Below, in pieces: positions 1 through 12,569 of a stretch of DNA of 64,000 nucleotides. Source of the stretch: Sabellastarte sp. h YS-2021. Its lineage: Eukaryota > Annelida > Polychaeta > Sabellida > Sabellidae. The translations under genes were made by a program, and so were the position numbers. The notes below the pieces were generated by a model that saw nothing but the letters and a program-made list of their open reading frames with translations, searched no databases and was not told the origin of the DNA. The DNA lies in the NCBI GenBank assembly GCA_964017235.1, contig OZ024930.1:150908221-150972220 (forward strand), read 5' to 3'. The stretch's first letter is position 1. The number at the start of each line of letters is the position of its first letter.

Positions 1-1240
1 AAGTATTGCAGATAGCCAATTTTTCTCAAATAACTCATTCATCTACTTTTGGGAGAGCTTTCACTTGGTGAAGTTTCAGACCCGTAGCTAATTATTCACC
101 TACTCAAAATGAGTAAATGCTAACGACCTCTAAAAGTATTGCAGATACCCAATTTTTATCAAATAACTTATTCATCTACTTTTGGGAGAGCTTTCACATG
201 GTGAAGTTTCAGACCCATAGCTAATTACTAGTGCTGTCGCGACACTCGCTACTTCCGATACTATTGTTTGCTAGGTCCATTATGAGCGATAATCGGATGC
301 GTTTTTTCAAATCCGATTGCAAACATATTAGCATATTTATATAATAAAGATAGAATATCTTTTAAAAGTGAAGGATTATTCAGCATTTTAAAGTATATTT
401 TCGGACCTTTGACATCACAGTCCGTACAAATCCAGTCACATGACCTATCAGGAAAGCATTAAACCATTGCTCGAATGTAATTTTCGGAATTGAATCTTTA
501 TTTTTTTTTCACACTTGGTAAGTCAATTTAAGTGACGTAAAGCTTTCAAATAATCTTTAAAAACACTGTACTTCTATTTATTTGAGGCGTATATGATATC
601 ATAATGCCATTATGCAGCACTTTATAAAGTCGGAATTAGATAATTGTTTTAATATACTGACGGTTTTCAAAGTGTTCCTACGTTTGACAATGCATAAACA
701 ACCGAAATAAAAGGACAAATATGACCCTAAAATGATGTATTCAGGTGAGAAAAATATATTATTTTACATATTAATTAAATAGTTTCGTTTTGAGGTGAGT
801 TTATGAAGTCGACATATGTCGGTACTCGGTCGGCCAACGTGGGTGATATTCGATGTTAATTTGCACCAGCGAGTGACAGCACTACTAATTACTCACCTAC
901 TCAAAATGAGTAAATGCGAATTATCTCTTAAAAGTATTGCAGATAGCCAATTTTTCTCAAATAACTCATTTACCTACTTTTGGGAGAGCTTTCACTTGGT
1001 GAAGTTTCAGACCCATAGCTAATTATTCACCTACTCAAAATGAGTAAATGCTAATTATCTCTAAAAGTATTGCGGATACCCAATTTTTATCAAATAACTC
1101 ATTCATCTACTTTTGGGAGTAAATGTGAATTATCTCTTAAAAGTATTGCAGATAGCCAATTTTTCTCAAATAACTCGTTCACCTATGTTTGGAAGAGCTT
1201 TCACACATGAAAATGAAAAATTGTGAATATCTCGGAAAAG
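1..1240. repeat. 134-bp tandem array, interrupted by a MITE
   Basis: About 134-bp units recur: the string tactcaaaatgag lies near 111, 898 and 1032, and aagtattgcagata near 1, 134 and later. The array is split by the insertion at 229-884. Units share a core with the 143-bp array at 13.5 kb and the 155-bp array at 58.3-61.2 kb (cacctacttttggg, gaagtttcagacc, gagtaaatg), so these are length variants of one satellite superfamily. Short open frames here are by-products of the repeat and I see no gene. Confidence 0.85.
229..884. mobile_element. hAT-like MITE, 656 bp
   Basis: The ends are inverted: tagtgctgtcgcgacactcg at the left and agcgagtgacagcacta at the right, the left copy having a short insertion. 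The flanks carry an 8-bp direct duplication, ctaattac, at 221-228 and 885-892. An 8-bp target duplication with short terminal inverted repeats fits hAT elements. No transposase frame lies inside, so this is a non-autonomous copy. The interrupted satellite resumes on the right side, which marks the insertion precisely. The superfamily call is inference. Confidence 0.7.
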
Positions 1241-1261
1241 CTATTTCTTCTCCTTTAATGC

Positions 1262-1300
1262 TCGGCAGGAGATACACACCGCGGCGGTGGTCTTGTTTTC
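1262..1300 (+). mobile_element. 3' end of a Helentron-like element
   Basis: A gcaggagatacac string is followed by a GC-rich hairpin, caccgcggcggtg (1277-1289), and then ttgtttt. This is the same layout (short subterminal motif, terminal hairpin, T-rich flank) as other element ends in the window. It sits just after the 134-bp array, which would be the internal satellite. The 5' end would be outside the window. Confidence 0.4.
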
Positions 1301-1560
1301 AAAAATTTTTGTCTCACCAAAAATGGTGGCAATTTTGAATTTTTGAAGTTTTTGCAAAACACAAAAATGCTTGTATCGCGAAAACTGTGCTAGATGGAGC
1401 GAATTCAACAAAATCTTTTACCTGCTGGATATATCTCTGCAGAGTACCCATGCCAATTTTCAAAATATTTTTGTCTCGCCAAATATAGCGGACATTTTGA
1501 ATTTTTTGCAAAAATTGCAAAACACAAAAATGCTTATATCTTGAAAACTGTGCTAGATAG
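1300..1560. repeat. Two copies of a 162-bp repeat
   Basis: The string ttttgtctc[ag]cca occurs at about 1308 and 1470, followed in both copies by a gaattttt stretch, gcaaaacacaaaaatgctt and gaaaactgtgctaga. Related units are at 45.3-46.1 kb. The open frame at 1394-1735 reads through this repeat and has no recognisable domain. Confidence 0.65.
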
Positions 1561-1849
1561 AGCAGACTGCGCTGACTTTGGTTGCCACAACAGTATAAGG
1601 CTAGAAACGGAACATATTCTTAATACTTTAGCACTCACCTTTATATCCCTTTCGGGACGCTTTGTTTTTGCTATGCAAAAACATTATCTTTTTTTTTTTG
1701 CGAGCGATCCTCTAGTTATATGTACTTTTACATAATTGTGCTATTTCCATTGACAGCTGTTCTCCAATTAATAAATTTTACAGCTTCATAAATTTTAGTT
1801 TACTGAATAATGCGGTCATCTTGCTGTTAAATTGTCTTATTTTAATACA

Positions 1850-2035
1850 TTATCTTTACATATACTTTCTTTCTATTAGACGTTATTTTCTCTACTTTAT
1901 TATAATTTGGACTTTTTTTAACTGACACCACTCTGAAAGTATCCCGATCTTTGTACTATTTCACTACTTCTATATCTCATGGTGTTGAAAGTTATTTTCC
2001 CAGGCTGTGGGGTACGGGCATCTCTGATACTATTT
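1850..2035 (+). mobile_element. Helentron-like 3' end fragment (family J)
   Basis: This stretch matches 12757-12930 and 42515-42688. It ends with caggctgtggggt (2001-2013) followed by a degenerate hairpin gcatctctgatac (2018-2030). In the best copy (41753-42688) the same subterminal string is inverted at the 5' terminus. Here only the 3' part is present. Confidence 0.5.
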
Positions 2036-2079
2036 TTGTCTGTAGAGATTTCCTTTCACACACGATAAATTAAAAAATA

Positions 2080-5000
2080 TTTAAAGGGCCAATGCAATGA
2101 ATTTTGCATTCTGATTAAACACTGGGTATATTTCAGTGAGTGTACATATAACCCAAAGAACAGAAAAAAACATCCCACAGTCTGCACAGATAAATGTATA
2201 CACAAGTTTATCCCCCAATTTCTGCCTTTTCAACAAGTAGGCTGTGAAAGTATGTCAGGTCACAGCAGAAATACACTACGTCATCGTATGAACACATTTT
2301 CTCTAGTGTGTATGTTCTACTTCTATATTGGTATTGTTTATACACAAAACAGCGGATTAAATTTATTTTGTATATGGTTTATCTAAGGGTTTATGATGTG
2401 AAGATACTTCGTTATTAGAGAGTTATATTATGCTTATGCATTAAAAATAAAAATTACAAAAATTTTTAGTGGTTATAAAAGAGATTTAACAAAAAAAACA
2501 ACAACATTGAGTTACTATTGCAGTATATACAATGTTCACTATAGATTATCATACAAGTTGGCTTTACATCATTTTATTTTTAGTTGTACAAACTGTTTAT
2601 ATCAATATAATATTATTTTGAAGACAACCTGTGTTTAAATAGTTGTTTTTTGCTTAAAGAATATCATAGTTCTATCAGTTTTATAAGACAGAAAACAATG
2701 AAAACTATCACTAAATTACACCCAGAAAAGCCCCAACAACATAGTTGCAAAAAATAAATATATTTATATTACCTAGTGTATGTTTAGCCCATTTAATTTG
2801 AAATTTCTTTGGATAGTAGAACTCTGTTAATGGATTCCTGTAAAGTTGAAGTAAATAATTCAGGTTTCAAGATAACAGTTTCTATTGAAGTGTAACTGTA
2901 TATCTAAAATGACTTAAAATATCTTTCTCGCACATTTGATATTTGTCTTGAAAGGTTTCAAAGATGTACCAATCTGTGAAAAAAATCAGATATACTCTGT
3001 AATAAATTAAACTAATGATGTAAAATAATCTTAAAACTCACACATTTAATAAAAATTTCCCATTTAATTAATCTGGAGAAAAACAGCTAACTTGGTATAG
3101 CACTTATTTGAATGTTGGATTACTTAATTCTTCAATTCTGATTTTATGACATCTCTAAAAAAGTAAAAATATGTCCAATGTAGCATATACTTGATATTCT
3201 TATCTAGTGTTGGTTTGTGAATTTCTTTGCTTTCATTTTATTTTTCTACATTATCCCCAGTTACATAAAGATCCCCATTTTCTATGTGGCTGTGAAACTT
3301 TTCAGTTGATTTTCCTTATCTTCGAATACTGATTTTATTTTTTCTTTAAATAATCATTTTTACCCAAGAACTTAGCTACTGTTTCTTTAAATAAGAATTT
3401 GTGAATGTTTCACAGTAAAAATGAAATCTTTTTGACATTACAGGAATAATTGCTTATAAACAATTTACATATTTAGAAAATGCCAAAGAAAATAACTCAA
3501 CTTCTTATAAAAACTAAATCTAATCCACCAGTTTAAATAGTATTTTCAGAAACTAGTTCTTTTTTATTATTACTTGTTTCATGAAGTTGGAAATAGCAAT
3601 ACTGAAATATACTACAAACAATGTATAAACAGTAACAAAACTGAGATCTAAGATAACACATTTTGTATAGTACAGCAGTGTGTGTGCATAGATGGGTTCA
3701 TAGGATGACCATGACGTAGCATAAACAAATCTGGGGTCAAATGTTCAAATGAGGCAGGCTCTTGCTTTCTAAGCTTCAAGTGAAGATTATAAACATTACA
3801 CACTTCTGTGTTTTTTTTGTTTTGGTTTATATCATTTATAATGTATGAGTGAATTAATGGATGAAATTTGTGTTTTTGGTTACATTGGCCCATTAATGTA
3901 CACTTTTCAATATGATGTGAGAAAATATAGATAAGGCATCAGAGGCTGCTGTTTTGTGGTCGCAGCCTTCCAGTATTAGACCAGTGGTGGCCTTTTAAAG
4001 GTTAAGCCAGAAACTTAAAACTCAATTACTTAAAAAATAGTTTCTGATATGTAGGTATTTATGCAGATAAGGCCTCAGAATATTATTAGGAATCAGTTTG
4101 AAAATTTAGAATTGAATAACTAATAATTCTTACCGATTGATTATCAATTTTAAGGCATTTTCCATTTCCTCAAACAAGGCTTTCATTCAACAAGGCATTA
4201 TTTCCACAAGGCATTTTTTGGACAAAAGCATTTATGCCGAATTATAGATATTTGGAAAACATTAAAGTAAATTGAAACTGAACTCAGAAGTCGAGATATA
4301 CATGTTTCTGTATGCTCATGTAAAATATATTTCTGTGCTGACCACTGGCTTGAATTAATGAATCTATTAATTATTTTTTGTCTTAAATAATTGTCAGTGA
4401 TTATTTTAGCTTTTCTTGAGTTCTACTGAAGGGGTCATTCATAGGTCACCTCTGACTAACTTGTTTGTACTACAGCATTATTTTATCTTTCTTCTGTAAT
4501 GAATAGTACTTTGTGCTTGAGGGAAAAGGGAAAACATTCAGTATAGTGTATAGTCTTTCTTTGTGAGGATGCAACTAACAGTAATATTTAAAGATGATAA
4601 ATGTATGTTGAAAATCAATGCAATAAAGACTAATGGTATAGATAGGGCTTGATTAATAAACAATGATATTGTTGTGTGGTAGAAATTTTTTATGAAAAGA
4701 TTTTTGTAGTATTTAAATAATGTGTTTATAAATTATATCACTAAGATTAAAGATTCTATTGTGTGCTCTACTTGTGTCTGGACAAGGCTAAGTAAAAGCT
4801 CTAGCTTGGGTCATCTGGACAATCAAAATAGTAGTAGCCTTGTGATCATTAGTGAATTTATGGGTCTTGGCTTGGGGAAGTAAGCACATATTTAAATTTA
4901 AGCTTGGGCTCATGGTAGGGAAAATTTCATGGCATGGGTATGGATTTATTTCTAAGAATCAAAGAAATCCAAGAATGAGGACTAAGGACAAGTTTGGATA

Positions 5001-5300
5001 CGAATGTTTGTAAGATTGAGTTTGATTTGATTTTGGCTAGGTTAACATAAATTTCCTATATACATGTATCTTGACTCTTGAGGCTTTGAATTTGAAATGT
5101 CAGTGATGTGGATTCTCGACATTATTGTAGTATATGTAGTTTTATAACTAAATGTATGTATATACGCAATTTAACTTTATGGGTCTTGATTATGTTAATC
5201 TTTTTTCTTGATTGTATTTTGTCATGATACTGTGTAATCTCACGAGTCTTAATGAGTTAATCTTTCTTAACTAGTATTTTATTCTGATATATGATGGTCC
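2080..5300. other. AT-rich stretch, nothing recognised
   Basis: About 3.2 kb of AT-rich DNA without a long open frame, tandem array, terminal repeat or RNA gene that I can support. The 81-codon minus-strand frame at 3648-3893 has no recognisable features. It may be intergenic DNA or an intron of an unseen gene. Confidence 0.5.
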
Positions 5301-5312
5301 TGTTTTTAGCCA

Positions 5313-6255
5313 GGTTGCGTGTAACCAACCCGCCTATTAGATTGATGTGTCCGATGTCCGTCTGTCCGTCCACAATTTTCGTTTCCGGAGTCTAACTCGA
5401 TAACGGTTTGTCCAATCGAATTCAAACTTGACAGGGAGATAGATCACCATCATAGCTAGGTTCCTTTTGAAATTGGTGTAATTCCGTCCGTTTGTTTGTC
5501 TGTTTTTTGTCCATTTGTCCATCCATATGTCCGTCCACATTTTTTGTTTCTGGACTCTAACTCGAAAACAGTTTGTCTAATCGAATTCAAACTTGACAGG
5601 GACATAGATCACCATCATAGCTAGGTTCCTTTCGAAATTGGTGTAATTCCGTCCGTTGGTTTGTCTGTTTTTTGTCCGTTTGTCTGTTCGTCCATCTGTC
5701 CGTCCACATTTTCGTTTCTGGACTCTAACTCGAAAATGGTTTGTCCAATCGAATTCAAACTTGACAGGGACAGAGATCACCATCATAGCTAGGTTCCTTT
5801 CGAAATTGGTGTAATTCCGTCTGTTCGTTTGTCCGTCAAAATTTCCGTTTCCGGACTCTAATTTGAAAGCGGTTTGTCCAATCGAATTCAACCTTGACAG
5901 GGAGATAGATCACCATCATAGCTAGGTTCCTTTCAAAATGGGTGTAATTCTGTCCGTTCGTTTGTCTGTTTTTGTCCATTTGTCTGTTCGTCAACATTTC
6001 TGTTTCCGGTCTGTAACTCGAAAATGCTCTGTCCAATCAAATTCAAACTTGACAGGGAGATAGATCACCATCATAGCTAGGTTGCTTTTGAAATTGGTGT
6101 AATTCCGTCTGTTTGTTTGTCAACATTTCCGTTTCTGGACTCTTACTCAAAAATGCTTTGTCCAATCGAATTCAAACTTGACAGGGAGATACATCACCAT
6201 CATAGCTAAGTTGCTTTCGAAATTGGTGTAATTCCGTCCTTTTGTTTGTCCATTT
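5313..6255. repeat. Tandem array starting with a terminal hairpin (family C)
   Basis: The block opens with the hairpin ggttgcgtgtaacc (5313-5326). Six units follow, each with tcgaattcaaacttgacagg and an adjacent accatcatagcta; spacing varies from about 133 to 167 bp because a (tccg/tttg)n stretch changes length. Minus-strand open frames (5337-6036) repeat the same peptide pattern and are by-products. A fragment of the same start lies at 26154-26320, so this is a dispersed element. The 3' end is not certain. Confidence 0.7.
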
Positions 6256-6869
6256 ATAGCATAGATACAATTATGTAACCTAGATTACAAGTTTTATGTT
6301 TCTTAGCATGTCTAACACATTTACCTTAACTGGGTGACCTAACATTTCTTTCCTTGTTTCTAAATGTAATTACAGCAGTCGCTAACCTTATTGATGCCTG
6401 CGCAACCCGCCTTTTGGGGCATCTTTGACCCTCTTGTTTGGTATTATTTCTGAGTTTTGACATACTAATTTGAGTTAGTATGACATGTATTTTGGGTATT
6501 TTAGACATTGACTATATCTTTGCCGTGTGACTAGTTTGTGACACTGAATATAAATTCAAAAATTGGTATCCTGTAAATCTATATTCTGCCATCTATGAAA
6601 GTTTAATTACTATGAATCCATATTTTGTAACTAAATCACACACCCCCCCCCCCCCTGTTTTTAAAGCAAAACAGCCAAAGCTCACCTTTGTTATAATTAA
6701 GAAAAACCTTACTTTTGCCTGTTTAGGTGAAAATTGATTATTAATTAAAGGCATTTCACATAAAATCACACATAGATTTGGAGCAATTTTACTTTACTAG
6801 TACATATTTGACAATTACAGGAAATTGTCAAGGAAAATTATCACAAGTTAGTTTGCATGTTTTTATTTA
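6256..6869. other. No gene seen; short poly-C tract
   Basis: A run of about 14 C occurs near 6642-6656. A possible long hairpin (gatgcc at 6393, gggcatc at 6418) may belong to the 3' end of the preceding element, but I could not confirm it. Nothing else is supported. Confidence 0.4.
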
Positions 6870-7089
6870 TTATATCCCCAGACGAAAGTCGGGGATATAT
6901 TGGATTCAGGTCCGTCGCGCCGCCGCCGCTGCCGCCGCCGCCGTAGAAATTTCCTTGTGGACGCGATAACTCAAAAACAAATTAATATTTTTTTTTCAAA
7001 CTTGGTACACATGTTAAGGGTGCTCAAAGGAAGATCCCTATTTTAAGGTGACCTTAAACTCTCAGTAAAAAAGAACTTATGGCCACCTT

Positions 7090-8960
7090 AAGGTCAAAAA
7101 TTGGACTTTTGGCCACTTAGAGCCCTGTAGGTCACAAACTATGATGCTCAGCTGGCTGAAATTTTACCTGACAACACATTAATATGTTCTTAGTACATGT
7201 GCCGAAAATCACGACTTTAAGTTGAGGAGAAAATTGTGTTTGAGGCTCATAAATACCCCCACTTAGGGATTTTTTGCTATACTTTTCACATATTTTGCCC
7301 TATAATTTGGAAGTGGTAATTCTGATGAGTCTCAAACTGCGCTAGGTATAACTTTGATATGTAATCCTTGTCTGTAGAAAATTTTAGGGCTGTAGGTTTA
7401 CCCAAAGGGGTCGACTTAAGGTCTCAAAAGTGCCCACAGAGACCCAATTTATGCACTTTTTGCCACTTTCAAGCACTGTAGCTTTCAAACTATGTCTCTC
7501 ATCTAAGTTAAATATCATCTGGGAATATATCTATGTGTTTTCTTATATGTGCCCCAACATTTAGGCCTTTAATAGACAGTTAACCTGTGTATCAAGACCA
7601 TAAACACCCACCCGAGTGACCCTTATAAGACATTTTTCACATCTTTTTCCCTGTAACTTGGAAATGGTAAGTCTGAGAAGTTTCAAACTGTATTAGATAT
7701 ATATTCTGTGTGTAATCTTAGTATGTAACAGATTTTAAGTCTCAAGCTTTAATTTGAAGGTCAAATTGAGGTCTCTAAAAGGCTCCCAAAGACCCAATAT
7801 TTGGACTTTTTGCTACTTTTAAGCCCTGTGACTGTCAAACTATGTGACTGATAGAGCTCAAATCCTATCTGGGAAGATATTAGTATGTTATTTTTATATG
7901 TGCCAAAAATTAAGGCTTTAAGAAGACATTTAACCTGTGTATGAGGACCATAAATCCCCACCCGAGTGACCATTTTTAGACATTTTTCACATATTTTTCC
8001 CTGTAACTTGGAAATGGTAAGTCTAAGAAGTTTCAAACTGTATTAGATGCATATTCTATGTGTAATCTTAGTATGTGACAAATTTTAAGTCTGAAGCTTT
8101 AATTTGAAGGCCACATTTAGGTCTCTAGAAGGCCCCATAAAGACCCAGTAGTTGGACTTTTTGCCAATTTTAAGGCCTGTGACTGTTAAACTATGTGACT
8201 GATAGAGCTGAAATCTCATCTGGGAATACATTATTATGTTCTTTTTACATGTGCCAAAAATCAAGGCTTCAAGTAGACATTTAACCTGTGTATGAGGACC
8301 TTAAACACCCACCTGAGTGACCCTTTTAAGACATTTTTCACATATTTTGCTCTGTAACTTGGAAATGGTAAGTCTGAGAAGTTTCAAACTTTATTAGATA
8401 CATATTCTATGTGTAATCTTAGTATGTAACAAATTTTAAGTCTGAAGCTTTAATTTGAAAGCCACATCGAGATCTCTAAAAGGCCCACAGAGACCCAATA
8501 TTTGGACTTTTTGCCACCTTTAAGCCCTGTGACTGTTAAACTATGTGATTGATGGAGCTGAAATCCCATCTGGGAATGCATTATTATGTCCTTTTTACAT
8601 GTGCCGAAAATCAAGGTTTTTAGTAGACATTTAACCTGTGTATGAGGGCCATAGACACTCGCCCAAGTGCCTTTTTTGACATTTTTTCCGTATTTTGCCC
8701 TGTTATTTGGAAATGCTTAGTGTGACAAGTCTTAAACTGTATTATATATAATTTTTGTTTGTTATGTATGTCCCCCAAAAAGTTTCAGATCTGTAGTTTA
8801 ATTGCTAAGGTCTCTTTAACAATTGTAAAATGCCCACAGAAACCCAATTTATGGACATTATGCCACTTTAAAGCCCAGTAACTGTCAAACTATGTGGGTT
8901 ATAGAGCTGAAATCTTTGAATTTTTAAAAGGAAATGCCTGTCTATTTAAATTTTGAATAT
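7090..8960. repeat. 350-bp tandem array, about 5 units
   Basis: The string gacccaat or a close variant lies at 7441, 7791, 8142, 8492 and 8842, spacing 350-351 bp. A partial first unit starts near 7090. Each unit also carries ttggactttttgcca, aacctgtgtatgagg and aacttggaaatggtaagtc. The minus-strand frame at 7761-8036 is a by-product of the repeat. Confidence 0.9.
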
Positions 8961-9635
8961 TAATAATGTTATGGCTATCTTAGTCTTTTAAGAACTTATT
9001 TTTGTGTGTTATACCTCTGCTTGCTGAGTTTTTAACTTTTTAAAATGAAACTGGTTAAACATATTCAAGTAGACAAAATGGACACTTTAAGTGAGCTTTA
9101 AGTCCCAATATTAATGAATTTATATCCTTATGTAGTAAAACTAGGGGATTTTTAACCCTCAACTAGCCCAGTTTTATTCAACTTGCCTCAGTTAATTTTG
9201 ACACAGCTCCTACAGTTATGAACTCATTTCAGTTGATAATCACATACTTAAAATTCTCAATTCTTTTTGTATTTGAGTACCCCTTTTATATAGATTGTTT
9301 GTTTACCATTTATCCCCACCTCTGGGACCTCCAGCTATATTGAGTGACACTAAATAAACAAAGGTATTTAATGATATCAGATGAGAAACAAAGAACTCAA
9401 TGGGGTTGCAGATCTTGTGTAATAGTGAGAGAGGTGTGGAGAAGGGGAGAGGGGTGGGGGTGGGAGGTAGTGGGCTTCATTACATATAACACAAAGGGGA
9501 GTCAAAACTGAGATTGTGTCACATATTTAGGTTGCATATATATGGACCACATATATAGGTATAGAGGAAATGAATAACTGAAAACAATTTGCAAATTCTA
9601 AAAATAATATAATAAAATAATAATATAAATAATTT

Positions 9636-9870
9636 TTTTTTAAATAATATTTTATTTGTGAACAAATATAGAAACAGATATGCGCTTTTGGGATTATGAA
9701 TTTTAGAATGGACATTGAATCATCAATCATTTAAATATTTTGAAGGAAGATTGAAAAGTATGATGAGTTGAGTTAAAATAATATTTTATTTCTCAACAAA
9801 TATAGAAACAGATATGCTCTTTTGGGATTATTATTTTAGAATGGACATTCAATCATCAATCATTTAAATA
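9636..9870. repeat. Direct duplication, 134-bp spacing
   Basis: Two near-identical copies contain caaatatagaaacagatatg (9663 and 9797), tttgggattat and atcatcaatcatttaaata. There is no sign of coding. Local tandem duplication is the simplest explanation. Confidence 0.75.
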
Positions 9871-9989
9871 CTTTGAAAATAGGTTTAGAGTTATCATTGC
9901 AGGAAGATTGAAAATATAATTTGAGTTATGTATTCGGCGTCTGGGGATACACCATCTTCCTTGGGAAGATATAAACACAGTAGATTGAT

Positions 9990-10485
9990 GTGCTGAAGTT
10001 CATATAATAATGGGTAATTATGTTTTAAAAAATTCCCGATCAAAACCTGTAGCGTGAGTGATGACCTGTCTGCGGATATGTTGGCGCCGAGTTGGCCCAA
10101 TCTAGTTTATTTATTTTTTTGCAATAAATTAAAAATAATAACACTAAAGAGGATTGCTAAAAACATAAAGATTATATTATCGCCTAAATCTTGCATGGGT
10201 AAATAAAAAACTACCCATAGATTTTCTACTAAAGGCTTCAATAAAAGGATTTTTCTGGCATAATGTCATATATATAGATTTTATACTAGAATATCACTAA
10301 TACCAAGAGTATCAGATATCAGTTTATGTAAAGTTCTCCATTACCCTGTATTCTGTGAGGTTTTTTTATATAGGTAACACCATTAACATCATTTTTTTAA
10401 ATTTCAATTCCTTTATTTCATTATTCACAGATTCACTGACAATAACAATCCCATGTCCACTTGTACTCATGCTTCTGTTTCACAA
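9990..10485. other. No gene seen
   Basis: AT-rich sequence leading into the 146-bp array. I see no terminal repeat, frame or RNA gene. Confidence 0.4.
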
Positions 10486-10489
10486 GTCA

Positions 10490-11400
10490 TGAGTTGTCTT
10501 GAAGTTGATACTTGGTAGGGACATTGGTTAGGATGTGTAGGTGTGCAATGTCATGGTCTGACCTTGATTTAACCTTTGACCTTGCCGTAGTGACCTTGAG
10601 TGTGAAAATCTTGTCCGGGCTATAACTCGGAAACCGTAAGGTGTAGGAAGTTGATACTTGGAAGGGACATTGGTTAGGGGGTGTAGGTGTGCAACATCAT
10701 GGTCTGACCGTGATTTGACCTTTGACCTTGCCGTAGTGACCTTGACCTATAAAATCTTGTCTGGGCTATATCTCGGAAACCGTAAGGGGTAGGAAGTTGA
10801 TACTTGGTAGGGACATTGGTTCGGGAGTGTAGGTGTGCAACGTCATGGTCTGACCTTGATTTGACCTTTGACCTTGCCGTAGTGACCTTGACCTATAAAA
10901 TCTTGTCCGGGCTATATCTCGGAAACTGTAAGGTGTAGGAAGTTGATACTTGGAAGGGACATTGGTTAGGGGGTGTAGGTGTGCAACATCATGGTCTGAC
11001 CTTGATTTGACCTTTGACCTTGCCGTAGTGACCTTGACCTATAAAATCTTGTCCGGGCTATATCTCGGAAACCGTAAGGGGTAGGAAGTTGATACTTGGT
11101 AGGGACATTGGTTAGGGGGTGTTGGTGTGCAACGTCATGGTGTGACCTTGATTTGACCTTTGACCTTGCCGTAGTGACCTTAACCTATAAAATCTTGTCC
11201 GGGCTATATCTCGGAAACCGTGAGGTGTAGGAAGTTGATATTTGTTAGGGACAATGGTTAGGGGATGTAGGTGTGCAACATCATGGTGTGACCTTGATTT
11301 GACCTTTGACCTTGCCGTAGTGACCTTGACCTATAAAATCTTATCCGGGCTATATCTCGGAAACCGTAAGGTGTAGGAAGTTGATACTTGGTAGGGACAT
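10490..11400. repeat. 146-bp tandem array, about 6.3 units
   Basis: The string gaagttgatacttgg or a close variant starts at 10501, 10647, 10793, 10939, 11085, 11231 and 11377, an exact 146-bp period. Units hold tatatctcggaaaccgtaag and a run of TGACCT hexamers, including a perfect TGACCTTTGACCT in five units (10716, 10862, 11008, 11154, 11300). The same family recurs inside element J at 41.83-42.26 kb. Confidence 0.95.
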
Positions 11401-11930
11401 TCAACTACTATACAAAGTAGCTGAACAACATATTTTAGGAAAACACTCTAACTGCAATAGTTTTAGAGTTACAATGGCTTTACTCAACAGTCAGAATTTC
11501 AAAGTAGCTATTACTCAGTTATCCAAGTTGCAACAGGTCTGAAACTTTACTATGTGATAGCTTACCAAAAAGTAGATGGACAACATAATTGAAAAGATTT
11601 CCCTAACTTTAATACTTTTGAAGATATTTGACATTTACTTCTTTTGTTATTTAGCTACAAATGAGAAAATAGCTATTAGTCACTTATGGCATGCAATAGA
11701 ACCCCAAACTATGTACCATCTTATAGTTAAGGACAAAGTAGCGGAACAACATATTTTAGGAAAATACTCCAACTGCAATAGTTTTGGAGTTACAATGGCT
11801 TTACTCAACAGTCAGAATTTCAAAGTAGCTATTATTCAGCTATCCAAGGTGCAACAGGTCTGAAACCTTACTATGTGATAGCTTACCAAAAAGTAGATGG
11901 ACAACATATTTGAAAAGATTTCCTCTATTT
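11400..11930 (-). repeat. Inverted copy of a satellite also found at 12.94 kb
   Basis: Strings such as gcatgcaatagaacccc and atagttaaggacaaagtag are reverse complements of 12935-13045. The block has two subunits, with aacaacatattttagg at about 11427 and 11747. The 95-codon frame at 11576-11863 lies in the repeat and is not taken as a gene. Confidence 0.75.
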
Positions 11931-12560
11931 TTAAAGAGAGGTAACTCCAAATTTATTGACGGATTTCGATGAAATTTTCAGGATATGTCCGAAAAGGTAA
12001 AAGGAAGAAATGATTCAATTTTTGGAGTGATCCGGAACACTATCTGGATCTTCTGGATCCATGAAATGTAATTTTTAAAGACAGGTAACTCAAAAACTTA
12101 TGGACGGATTTCGATGAAATTTTCAGGATATGTCTGGAAAGGTGAAAGGAAGAAATGATTCAATTTTGGGAGTGATCCGGATCACTATCTGGCTCCTCTG
12201 GATCAATGAAATGTATTTTTTAAAGAAAGATAACTCAAAAACTTATGGACGGGTTTCGATGACATTTTCAGTATATGTCTGAAAAAGGTAAAAGAAAAAA
12301 GTGATTCAATTTTTGGAGTGATCCGGATGACTGTCTGGATCTTCTGGATCCATGAAATGTGATTTTTAAAGACAGATAACTCAAAAATGTATAGATGGAT
12401 TTCGATGAAATTTTCAGGATATGTCTGGAAAGGTAAAAGGAAGAAATGGTTCAATTTTTGGAGTGATCCTTATCACTATCTGGATCTTCTGGATCCATGA
12501 AATATAATTTTTAAACACAGATAGCTTAAAAACTTATAGACGGATTTTGAGGAAATTTTT
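11930..12560. repeat. 145-bp tandem array, about 4.5 units
   Basis: The string ggatttcgatgaaatttt or a variant starts at 11961, 12106, 12251, 12397 and 12542, spacing 145-146 bp. Units carry taactcaaaaacttatgga and gtgatccggatcactatctgg. The overlapping minus-strand frame (12203-12454) is a repeat by-product. Confidence 0.9.
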
Positions 12561-12569
12561 CGGATATGC

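Larger units (their letters stand above)
6870..9975 (+). mobile_element. Helentron-like element D with 350-bp satellite
   Basis: The left end has atatccccagac (6872-6883), which is also half of a hairpin with gtcggggatat. The inverse, gtctggggatac, is at 9939-9950, followed by the hairpin atcttccttgggaagat (9954-9970). A 5' terminal string repeated inverted just before a 3' terminal hairpin is the layout described for Helentrons and their non-autonomous relatives. A (ccg)n stretch follows the left end (about 6914-6943). No Rep/helicase frame is present. The part from 8990 to 9930 is unique DNA, so the two ends may belong to different copies. Confidence 0.5.

Noticed and set aside
1394-1735. 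113-codon ORF
   Set aside because: It runs through the 162-bp repeat and shows no domain or splice context.
5337-6036. Minus-strand ORFs with a shared peptide
   Set aside because: They are translations of a tandem repeat with variable unit length; no conserved frame runs across units.
10490-11400. CRISPR-like regular repeats
   Set aside because: Whole units of 146 bp repeat without unique spacers, and the context is a eukaryotic genome. This is satellite DNA.
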